A stretch of 64,000 nt of DNA, from NCBI GenBank assembly GCA_025403435.1, contig CM046330.1, forward strand, positions 14,902,239 to 14,966,238, written 5' to 3'. Each line of letters starts with the position of its first letter. Position 1 is the first letter of the stretch. The notes beneath the pieces are model-generated. The model saw only the letters and a program-made list of their open reading frames with translations. It was not told where the DNA came from and searched no databases. Below are positions 1 through 9,792 of the stretch, in pieces. The stretch is from Artocarpus heterophyllus (taxonomy: Eukaryota; Streptophyta; Magnoliopsida; Rosales; Moraceae). The translations under genes and the position numbers were made by a program.

Positions 1-225
1 AATTGACGGCTCGGGTAAGGACTTGCCTCCGATGGATTTGAGGTCCATGTTTGAAAGCTCCGATTCCACCGAATCCACCACCGAAGATTCGTCGGCGCCG
101 TCGTCGGCGAGAGCGGAGTGGATCATGACCATGGCTTTCGCTTGGTCCAAGTCCTTCAAGCACCATCCTCTGCTTGTTAGGGTTTCGATCACTGGGTCTG
201 AACAACCACCGGAATCGTCCTCCAT
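1..225 (-). CDS. Partial first exon, probable RMI1_N/DUF1767 (TDRD3-like) protein
   Basis: Read on the minus strand from an ATG at 225-223, 75 codons stay open to the window edge. Base composition is clearly coding-like (GC-rich, non-repetitive) against the AT-rich DNA beside it. The peptide starts MEDDSGG, has RGWCLKD near residue 21, and ends with NMDLKSIGGKSLPEPS. From memory of the family, the last block resembles the N-terminal region of plant DUF1767/RMI1_N proteins annotated as Tudor-domain 3-like or RecQ-mediated instability-like. These proteins carry an OB fold downstream and are linked to topoisomerase III/RecQ complexes. Only about 75 residues are visible, so the OB fold and any Tudor domain lie outside the window. 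The start is the first in-frame ATG after an AT-rich, stop-containing upstream stretch. The frame and coding character are fairly safe; the family call is moderate. Confidence 0.5.
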   Translation of the reverse strand, partial: MEDDSGGCSDPVIETLTSRGWCLKDLDQAKAMVMIHSALADDGADESSVVDSVESELSNMDLKSIGGKSLPEPSI

Positions 226-520
226 TTTTATTTTTATTTTATTATTATTTTTTTCAGCGGATTGCTTGGGGTTTTTTGATTTAGAGTATAGTTTTAAGAA
301 ATTAAAGTTTAATTTGATGAAATTTTCCAAAACCTTTTACGGTTCTAAATTCAAAAAAAAAAAAAAGAAAAAATCTTTTACAGTTCTCGCAAAGTCGGCC
401 ACCAAAGTAACACGTGTTACGTTAAGCATTGAATATGGAGGAGGGAAAGCCCAAACACGCACACAAACAAAAGAAAGAAAAAAAAAATAAAAAAAACTGC
501 AATGAAGATTCTGAAACATA
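226..520 (-). promoter_or_regulatory. Upstream/5' region of the left-edge gene
   Basis: This AT-rich, homopolymer-rich stretch directly precedes the ATG of the left-edge gene and ends at the first tandem repeat unit. It contains a 14-bp perfect palindrome with a CACGTG core (separate entry). No clear TATA box could be chosen, because T- and A-rich tracts cover most of it. Confidence 0.35.
407..420. promoter_or_regulatory. G-box palindrome GTAACACGTGTTAC
   Basis: A perfect 14-bp palindrome with the CACGTG G-box core lies about 180 bp upstream of the ATG at 225. In plants this core is bound by bHLH (PIF-type) and bZIP factors. Extended symmetry beyond six bases is uncommon by chance in such AT-rich DNA. 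Function is inferred from position only. Confidence 0.4.
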
Positions 521-3500
521 GTGTGCCTTTTTAATTGTATCTTCTATATAATGTTAAATTAATATATTAATAACAAATTTAATATTTAAGTATAAAAATA
601 TCTTTTAATACAATATTATTTTTAATATCAAATGTATTATATGTTAAACTCTGTGTTATATTAGATTTTTATTGGTTGATAGATTGGCTTTTTTACTTTA
701 ATAATTATAACATTCTTATTTTTTAATTATTTTAATATTAAAAGTTTACTTGTATATGTTTTAAGGTTTAACAATTATGACAAAAGACAAATATAACATT
801 TTAAATAATATTATACATTGAAGTATAAAAAAATAAAACATTAACTATGCTACTTTTACACTTAGCAAATATAAAATCGACATTGACATTTGTATTAGAG
901 ATGGTTTAATATAATTTTATTTATACATCTAATGGCTAAAAAGCATATATTTATTATAGGTTGATTTTTCAGTATCCATCAAATAAATTTCCATTAAAAA
1001 AACAAAGACACAAAAAACCCTAAAAACATAAAATCAAATCAAATTTTTCATTGACCTATTAGTTATGTGACTCATACATGATTAAAAGTTTAAAATAGTT
1101 AAATATTAAGGTCTAAATACATAGAATTATCTAAGTTACAACTTACAATAAGTTGAGAAAAAATTGTTTTATTTTAAGTTGTATGGACAAAGAGAAACAA
1201 CTTTAATTCTGTGAAGGTTAAATTTAAAGTTAATACCTCTATTTCTTAGCGTATTTTAAGTTTTTTAAAAAATAAATTTTATGTAATTTATCTTCCATGA
1301 CTACCTAGTTCGGTCTTTTATGGAAAAAAAAAAATAAACATACATGAGAGTCATCTTAATAACATCGTTCAAAAAGTGATAGAACCAAACTGATTACCGT
1401 TCAATTGCAAATGTTTCTGAGTTTAATTTCTTTTTTTATCGAAATTAAAATATTGGAGATTAACTATTTGTTTCAAGGGCTCAAATCATGGTGCTTTGAA
1501 CTTTTAGGTTTAAGATGAAAAGTATGAAAGATGTGGTTTAAAACTGTAATCTAAATTGAGTTTGGGTGTATAATCAATTTTAAGTTTGGAAAAGGAATAA
1601 AATATGAAATTATGCTTTGATAATAAAAAAAATGAGTCAAAATAAAACCTGAAAATTTGCATCAATGGTGTGCATTTTTAATTGCTAGAAGATCTTTAAT
1701 ATAATATTAAATTGATGTACTAATAGCAAATTTAACATTTGAGTGTAAAAATACTCTCCAATGCAATGTCATTTTTAATGTCAAATTTGCTATATGTTAA
1801 ATTTTGTGCCATGTTTGTCACAAAGTTTAGCATATTATAAATTTAGCATTTAATTCTTATTGGTTGGTATAGATTGATTTTTTGCTTTAATAATTATAAC
1901 ACTTACTTTTTAATTATTTTAATATTAAAAGTTTACTTGTACATATTTTAAGGTTTAATAATTATGATCAAAGATAATATAGCATTTTAAATAACATTAT
2001 GCATTGTAGCATAAAAAAATAACATGACAACTATGCTACTTTTACGCTTTTTAAAGGCAAATATAAAATTAATATTGACATTTGTATTAGAGATAGCCTA
2101 ATATAATTTTATTTATACATCTAACAACTGAAAAACAAATACTTATTAATAGGTTGATTTTTCAGCATCCATCGAAGAAATTTCCATTAAAAAATAAAAA
2201 ACACAAAAAACCCTTAAAACGTAAAATCAAATTAAATTTTTTATTGAACTATTAGTTATATGACTCATACACGATTAAATTTTAATATAGTTAAAATTAA
2301 GGTCTTAATACACAAAATTATCTAAGTTACAACTTACAATAAGTTGAGAAAAAAATTTGTTTTATTTTAAGTTGTATGGACAAAATGAAACAACTTTAAT
2401 CCTTTGAAAGTTAAATTTAAAGTTAAAACTTTTTTTTAGCATATTTTAAGGTTTTTAAAATATAAATTTTGTTTATTTTCCATGACTACCTAGTGCTGTC
2501 TTTTCACCAAAAAAATAAGCACACATGAGAGTTATCTTAATGACATCGTTAAAAAAGTGACAGAACCAAAATAATTACCCTTCAATTGCAAACGTCTCTA
2601 AGTTGGAAGTTCTTTTTTATCAAAATTAAAATATTGGAGATTAGCCGTTTATTTCAGGAGCTCAAATCATGGTGGTTTGAACTTTAAATTTGACATGAAA
2701 AATTTAAAAAGTGTGGTTTAAAACTGAAATTTGAATTGAGTTTGGGTCTATAATTGATTTTAAGTTTGAAAATTGAATAAAATCTGAAATTATGGTCAGA
2801 TAATAAAAAAAATGAGTCAAAATAAAATCTTAAGATTCATGTTGATAGTGTGCATTTTTAATTGCTAGAAGATCTTCAATACAATAGTAAATTGATATAC
2901 CAATAGCAAATTTAGCATTTGAGTATAAAAATACTCTCCAATGCAATATAATTTTTAATATCAAATTTGCTATGTGCTATATTTGTCACAAATTTTAGCA
3001 TATAGTAAATTTGACATTTAATTTTTATTGGTTAGAAGATTGACTTTTTTGCTTTAATAATTATAATAATATTATTATTTAATTATTTTAATATTAAAAG
3101 TTTACTTGTACATATTTTAAGGTTTAATAATTATGACAAAAGACAAATATAATATTTTAAATAACATTATGTATTGCATAAAAAAAATGACAGGTCAACT
3201 ATGCTACTTTTATGCTTTTTAATGGTAAATAAAAAGTTGACATTGACATTTGTATTAGAAATTGTTTAAGATAATTTTATTTATACATCTAACGGCTAAA
3301 AACAGATACTTATTAATAGGTTAATTTTTCAGCCTCCATCGAAGAAATTCCCATTAAGAAAACAAAAACACAAAAAGTCCAAAAAACATAAAATCAAATC
3401 AAATCAAAATTTTCGTTGACCTATTAGTTATAGCACTCATACATGATTAAAAGTTTAAAATAGTTAGAAATTAAGGCCTCAATACACAGAATCATCTAAG

Positions 3501-4012
3501 TTACAACTTACAATAAGTTGAGAAAAAATTTGTTTTATTTTAAGTTTTATGGACAAAGTGAAATACCTTTAATCCTTTGACGGTTAAATTTAAAGTTAAT
3601 ACTTTTATTTTTTTAGCATATTTTAAGGTCTCTAAAAATTAAATTTTATGTTTATTTTCTACGACTATCTAGTTTGGTTTTTTCATGAAAAATTAAGCAC
3701 ACATGAGATTCATCTTAATAACATCGTTCAAAATGTGATAGAACCAAAATGATGACCCTTCAATTGCAAATGTCTTTGAGTTTGGAAGTTCTTGTTTTTT
3801 ATCAAAATTAAAATATTGGAGATTAATTGTTTGCTTCAAGGGCTCGAATCATAATGGTTTAAATTTTTAGGTTTGCGCAGAAAAGTTTGAAAAGTATAGT
3901 TTGAAACTAGAATCTGAATTCACGTTTATGTGTATAATTGATTTTAAGTTTGAAAGGGAATAAAGTCTAAAATTGAGTTTGGATAACATAAAAATAAGTC
4001 AAAATACATCTA
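521..4012. repeat. Three tandem ~1.15-1.18-kb AT-rich units
   Basis: Units start at about 521, 1668 and 2848, each with a GTGTGC(A/C)TTTTTAATTG-like anchor, and the third fades near 4012. A second anchor, ACATCGTT followed by AGAACCAAA and CTTCAATTGCAAA, recurs at about 1362, 2543 and 3720, giving the same period. The units also share the order of other blocks, such as a 'GTTACAACTTACAATAAGTTGAG'-type block and a 'TTTACTTGTACATATTTTAAGG'-type block. Copies 2 and 3 look closest. Within a unit, a segment near the start (CTCCAATGCAATG) is partly complementary to one further in (CATTTGTATTAGAGAT), which suggests the unit derives from a foldback DNA transposon. No coding frame is conserved. Confidence 0.8.
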
Positions 4013-5362
4013 AGTTGTGAGTTTTCCGAGTTTGGAATTTTGAAATCAATAAGGGTTGATTTTGCAGAGTTTGAAATTTTGTTCTTGACTTGTCCTGTCA
4101 AGATTTGAAGTAAGGTCTTAATTTTTACAGCCAAACACCTTCTCAATTTGAAAATTGAGTTCAAACATCTCGAAATCCTTAAACAAACAAGTCTACTTAA
4201 AAGGTCATCTACCAATAATGCACTTTGCTCCTTGTGACAATGTCTCTTTGAACTTTAAGATGTAACTTTTATTTCCCTTAAATTATAAAATGGCCATATT
4301 TTAATTCATTCTATTAGTATCTTTTCTTCGAGAAAAATTATCAGCATCATGATCTGGAGGCTATTAACACCTTGAGATCTTAAGTTAGAGATCAACAAAA
4401 GGGTATTAGAGCATCTAAAACACAAATGTCAATGATAATTTAATATTTGGATATAAAGTGTTAAAATAGAATGTTTAAGATTTGTTTAATAACATCGTTC
4501 TAACTATATAATTTCATGTTTTACAATAAGCAAAAATATAAAGTTCCAATATACTATAATAAATTTGTTCTAGCTTTTCATTATAACTGCGTTGTCCAAC
4601 GCATTCTTAATATGTCATTTTGTTTTGTGCTTTTATGTATAAGGGTATGCATAACATTATTTCTAATGTCATAATTACTTTTTCTCATAAAATGCACGTT
4701 CACAGGAGATGTTACCCGAACCCAATTTAAAATCAATCTACTTGAATTGGATTAGATTAGATCGGAAGAACTTTTGAATTGATATCATGTTGATAAAATT
4801 CTAATAAGAAGATTTTAGATTGATCCGCAAATCGAGCATTTATCAATCAGTAAAACCCACCTAATCCATTGTATATGTTTCCTAAAACAATTTGGAATAA
4901 AAGATTGTCCATTTAAATGTATAGGTTTCGAATGGATTTATTATATTGATGCACAAACAACCTTTTGAGGAGTAATCGCCAAAAAACAAAATAACCAAAA
5001 AAAAAAAAAAGAAAGAGAGAGAAAAATGAAAGATGAAAATATTCTTAAAACTTTGCCTATTCTATAAAATTTTCTTAACATAAAAGGGAAAAAAATAGCT
5101 CACAAAAAAGATCTAGAGGCGCTGTCAATGGCCTCCTTCACTGTGCACCGGCGACAGACATGATGCAGGCAGATCGCGACGGCCTCCTTCCTCTAAATGA
5201 ATAAGAAAAATATCCTATTAAAATATAAGGAAAATATTTCAAAATATATTTTTTGGCACAGAAATATATATATATGTTACCCTTTTTTTTGGCGTTTTAA
5301 AAAATCTCCCTAAAAATCACAAATCTAAGATATGAATTGACTTATGCCTAAACAGAAAAAAA
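4013..5362. other. AT-rich intergenic DNA, no gene seen
   Basis: There is no conserved frame. A short GC-rich island near 5115-5200 (glycine/alanine-type codons in several frames) stands out but has no recognisable protein. The open minus frame at 3967-4215 spans the end of the repeat and is not gene-like. Confidence 0.4.
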
Positions 5363-5540
5363 ATTTGCAAAGAATATCATGGCCATATCATCGTATTATA
5401 TTTGGTACACTAAATATACCCTTAAGACATCGACCGATATACGATATCCACTGTGAATACTAGTCGGAATCCAGTATTTGATATGATCACCGGTTAGTAT
5501 ATGATATCTGTTGCAATTATCCCTTAGTATCGATCTTTGT
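5363..5540 (+). repeat. Diverged dispersed repeat, copy A
   Basis: This begins TTTGCAAAGAATATCAT and matches, with substitutions and small gaps, the stretch at 43109-43330. The shared order is a CCATATCAT block, TTTGGTA..CTAAATATACCCT, ATATAC.ATATC, then several GTATCTAGTATT-like words. It has no coding capacity. It may be an internal or LTR fragment of an old element; the family is unknown. Confidence 0.5.
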
Positions 5541-7216
5541 TATTTATACACCCATCTCTGCCTCATCCTCTTACCATCTCTATTATTTATATAATTTCTT
5601 TCAATAGCTTTTTTAAAAGTACTTCCATTATTTTAAGCTTTTACTTTTAAATACACTCATATTTTAAATTTAAAATCCCAAATAAAAAAATTATATATCT
5701 ATAGTATTGTGAAAACATATTTTTTAAAATTTAAAACCACTAATAAATAAAAAATATATATCTATAGTATTGTGAAAACATATTTTTGGGCTCTATTGTT
5801 TAAAAAAGTCAATTGAATTCTCTTACATATTTAGTTCACTAGAAAGAAGAATAAAATAGATAAAATAAAGGCACAAGAGGGACAAAGTTTAAAAAAAATT
5901 ACTTTGTAATTTTAATACTATGCCCCTTGAAGAAAACTTTTGGCTTTGCCATGGCCAGCAGCTGTTGTTTTGCGTGTGTGTGTGCTTCTTTCTTTTTCGG
6001 AATAAATGCTCTTCTAGAGGTGGAAATAAAATAATTTCTTGCCTCCTAAAGGAGCACGACGTCCCTAACATTTTTGTTAGAATTTTAATATAAAATGCAG
6101 CAAAAAAAAAAAATGGATTGGATGATAAATAAGAATTTTCTCAAAACTTTGTTTATTAGGAATAAGTATATAATTTTAATTCATCATAAAAAAAACATAG
6201 GAGATAATAATTCAAACACTCTTACATACTACAGTACTTTCAGTTCTAAATCTCAGTTTTAACTTACTTCCCAAAAACCTTATATAATTTAAAAAGTTCA
6301 AACTCTCAGTTCCAACTCTTTTTTCAAATCTTGCTATCTATCCTTTTCTAGGAGGGAAAAAAAAGAAAGAAAGAAAAAACAAAAACATTGCTACCCAATA
6401 CGTTGAAACTCACTTACAGTACATTCCCTGTCATGCCACTAACTTCCTACAAATATTAAATCACTAATCTAATAATTACGTTAGGTCTAGAATCGCCACG
6501 GTGTAGATAACTATCTATTTATTCCATAAAAAAAGATAATTATCTTCTTAATTAGTTTCTTAAGTATCAATGGGGTATGATCACTGGTGATACTTGAATT
6601 CATGAGAAATTTATTCATTTTCAATTTTTTAAAGTGAGCTTGTCGGCCTCGTTTCCTATCTTGGATTTATCACAAGGCCCGTCATTGCCCTTATCATGTC
6701 CCATCACTTTGATTCGAGCCTCAACCTCTGCCTATTCGTCCTACCCTAATCTCGAGTCCAATCACCGTCGGTCTTTTTCTATCTCATTGTTCTAATTCTA
6801 AAGTTGAATAGAGGTCAACAATATTTTTGTTTTTGTTTTAAAAAATATGTAACAAAAGTCGTTATCAAATGTCATTTTTGTTTTTAATTTTAAAAACAGA
6901 AAATAAATATGAGTTATCAAACATGTTTTTTGTTTATAGAAATGAAAAATAAAACAAGAGAAAATATCTTTGTTTTTCTATTTAAAAAAACAAAAAAACA
7001 AAAATTATACCAAAGAGACTCTAAATTAATGATGTTTCTTAAGAATGGAATGACATAATCATGTTTAGTACTGTCTTAATCTCAAAACTATATATTGTAT
7101 CGTTTTCAAGGCCATTTACATGGCCGATGAAGTTGATGTGTTACCAATCACCAATTTTATAAATCAAAATTAAATTAGTACGTCATAGAAACATCTTGCT
7201 CAAAACCATATCCAAG
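5541..7216. other. AT-rich intergenic DNA with a short tandem duplication
   Basis: At about 5659-5790 a ~60-bp block containing CTATAGTATTGTGAAAACAT is duplicated in tandem, with a third partial start. Around 6800-7010, T-rich and A-rich halves with shared words (TTTTTGTTTTT, AAAAACAAAAA) suggest an old foldback MITE. The open minus frame at 5889-6071 has no recognisable domain. No gene is supported. Confidence 0.35.
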
Positions 7217-7469
7217 AGAGTGTTGGGCAACATCATTTCAACTATGAGAGTGTTTGAAAACATAGTTGGAACTATATAGCATGTAAGAGCTTTATACTGT
7301 AGCAGTTGAAACTAATAAGTTCTATCCAAGTTGCTAAACAAAGCCTATATATAGTTCCAACTGCTACAGTGTAAAGCTCTTATATGCTACAGTAAGCAAA
7401 AGTATGTTATATTGTAAAGCTCTTACATACTTTGGTAAATTGGTTCTAATTATGTTGCCAAATGCACTC
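7217..7469. mobile_element. Foldback MITE-like element
   Basis: The left end (GAGTGTTGGGCAACAT at 7217; a second similar start GAGTGTTTG at 7248) pairs with the right end, whose reverse complement begins GAGTGCATTTGGCAACAT (ending 7469). Inside, AGCATGTAAGAGCTTTATAC near 7278 is complementary to GTGTAAAGCTCTTATATGCT near 7371-7390, giving a long imperfect hairpin. There is no coding sequence. The doubled left end suggests one element inserted into, or was partly duplicated inside, a relative. No convincing target duplication was found. The internal words resemble those of the MITE at 56149-56323. Confidence 0.6.
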
Positions 7470-8318
7470 AAAGTGTTTCAAAAAAAAAAAAAAAACAAAC
7501 AAACAAAGAAGGCTATTTCATCTTTTTATATCATACATTTTAGATTTATTTAAAAAGTGTACTCTTAATTTTTTATCTCATTATATATACACATTCAGAT
7601 TACATTCAACACAAAAATTCATACATTTTATTAGGGAATATTTATCTTTTTACACCCTCTATTTTAAGTTAATTCAAATACTATATCTTTGGTTTAAGAT
7701 CTCATCGAATGTATATATTCATGCTAGATTTAATACATGAATTTATACATTATCTCAGTCAATAATTAATTTTGACCTTTAAAATAATCAAATTATCTTA
7801 GGAAAAATAGAACTTCCAAAAAATAAGAAGACAACAAGAACAAAAGTACACAAAACACATTGAGGGTATTCTATACATTTGTGAATAAAAAACCTTAGTA
7901 TAAGGTTTTTTTAAGTTTTTAAAATTCTCTTAGTTTTCAATTTTATAGTATTTTGGGCAATTTTAGGCCAAAATTGATAATTGATCGAAACAAGATATAA
8001 ATTTCTGCATTAAATCTAATCCAAAAGTATACATTCGATGAGATAAAAACCAAAAATATAATATCTGAATAAACCTAAAATACATAATCTAAAAAGATAA
8101 ATAACTCTTTTATTAGTTAACACTCAATTATGATCTACGAATACCTCAATAGAAAAACGATAAAAAAAATACTCTAAGAAAGATGGGAATGGAAAACCTA
8201 CTTTGTCAAGATTTTTATTATTTTAATTTTATTAATAATTTTTTATTTATTGCATTTAAGAATATTTTGGATATTTTTAAAGTCAAAATCAAGTAATGAA
8301 CAAGAAAAGATATGAATT
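7470..8318. other. AT-rich intergenic DNA, no gene seen
   Basis: Only low-complexity frames are present (for example 7462-7740 plus, rich in F/Y/L/I). Around 7560-7740 and 7980-8090, complementary AT-rich words (such as TTCATACATTTTA and phrases about 'AATGTATA') hint at an old inverted repeat. This is too weak to call. Confidence 0.3.
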
Positions 8319-9211
8319 TGTTAGATATCAAAAGTCCCATATAGGACAATTATAAGATAACTAATGAATTTATGCAAGCTAGTTTATAAGAGTGAGTTTT
8401 AATCAATAGGTTTGTAACAATTGGTATCAAAGCCAGTCCACCATGTCTCAGATTCAACGGTTGCTAAATTAGGTGGTATACATTTTCTTTACTATCGCAA
8501 TTGTGTTCTACCAAGTATTTTTTATTCCCTTGATTTACACTACTCTTAGCCAAAAAAGTTTAAACATTCTTGGATAAAACTTGTTTGTTTTGCACTAATC
8601 TAAAATATTTATGATCAATTGTGTTGTTATACTCTTAGATGTGGTATATATCAAACTTTCTTATAGAAATGGTGAGATTGAAAATCAATACTGTGGTATT
8701 TCTCTAACTAACCCCATTATTGCAAATCAATATCCCATTAGTGGCATTTCTCTAACCCACCCCATTATAGGCTTTATTAAGATGCATTGATGAAGCTCGT
8801 CAAAGCGTTGAATACTAATAGTTGAGTGAAGCTGCTAAAGAGAAAAAGGATATCGGGTCAATGTCAATAATGGGCATCGCTAAAGAATTGGGCCCAAGCA
8901 TGGTGGGTTCGAACAACTGCATGTCAAGTATGGGATCGGACATAGTACAAGCTATAGCTCTCTGATTGTCGCTACGGACTGGGGCAATCTAGGGAGGATT
9001 GCTACCCAAAAGAAGGTGGGGCCCACAAAGTCACCTAGCTTGGTAGGTGGGCTACCGTGGAAGGCCGTTGCAAAGCATGGTGGAATGTTAGATACCAAAA
9101 GTTCCACATTGAAATTATTACAAGATAACTAATAGGCTTATAAACCTTTGGGTTCCCTTCCCTTGTAAACCGGTTTTGCAAGGGTGAGTTCTACTCAATG
9201 GGTTTGTAATA
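8319..9211 (+). mobile_element. TRIM-like miniature LTR retrotransposon
   Basis: Two short direct repeats starting TGTTAGATA(T/C)CAAAAG lie at 8319-8419 and about 9086-9211. The first ends GTAACA and is followed one base later by TGGTATCAAAGCC (8422-8434), a close match to the initiator-Met tRNA primer-binding site used by plant LTR elements. The 666-bp internal part has no open frame and is richer in G than its surroundings. Purine-rich AGCATGGTGGAA precedes the second repeat and could serve as the polypurine tract. The second repeat has an extra ~25 bp. No clean target duplication is visible. Size and structure fit a terminal-repeat retrotransposon in miniature, mobilised in trans. Confidence 0.7.
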
Positions 9212-9792
9212 CAGTTATATATTAAATAAAAATTTAATATATAAGTTTGATGACATCAAAAATCGATGTTATGCTTTCTTATAACCCTAAAAATAAAGGT
9301 AAATAACCAAAAAAAAAAAAAATCCTTTTAACTCTCATCGTCTATGGACACAAGTTTTTTAACCTTGTAAACTCAATTTGACACCGGTGAAAATAAAAAT
9401 GGGTAACATCGGAACCCAAACGGGCATGAGAACTTATAGTTCAAAGGTGCTTATTGGATGATACGGTCAACACACAGGAGAAAACTAAAATCCCGATAAG
9501 AACAAGCTATTGTGTTGGTATTAAACCATTCCATGTTTCTGTGAAACTTGAAGGGCAGCCACAGATTCCAACATCTAAAACGCATTTATTTTCCTCTATT
9601 TGCCCGTAACAAAGACCACGCTTTCTCGAGCGCAATCTAGCCTTTAAAATTAAAAAGTAAAAATGCAACGGTCCATTTCAAGCATGAGATGCTTAATTGT
9701 CAACGAAAGGGGGGAAAAAAATTGACCTCTGTTAAATGATGTTTAGCCCTCCACCACATGATTGCCGAATCAAAAAATAAAAGATCTAGATT
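9212..9792 (-). other. 3' flank of SAM50 gene
   Basis: This lies downstream of the SAM50 stop codon on the minus strand. A minus-strand AATAAA (9590-9585), about 200 bp after the stop, is a candidate polyadenylation signal. Otherwise no gene or repeat is recognised. Confidence 0.3.

Noticed and set aside
23..490. 155-codon plus frame at the left edge
   Set aside because: It runs antisense through the left-edge exon and then through poly-A-rich promoter DNA. The Lys-rich tail is homopolymer translation.
8422..8434. tRNA-like sequence TGGTATCAAAGCC
   Set aside because: It is a primer-binding site complementary to a tRNA 3' end next to an LTR; no tRNA cloverleaf surrounds it.
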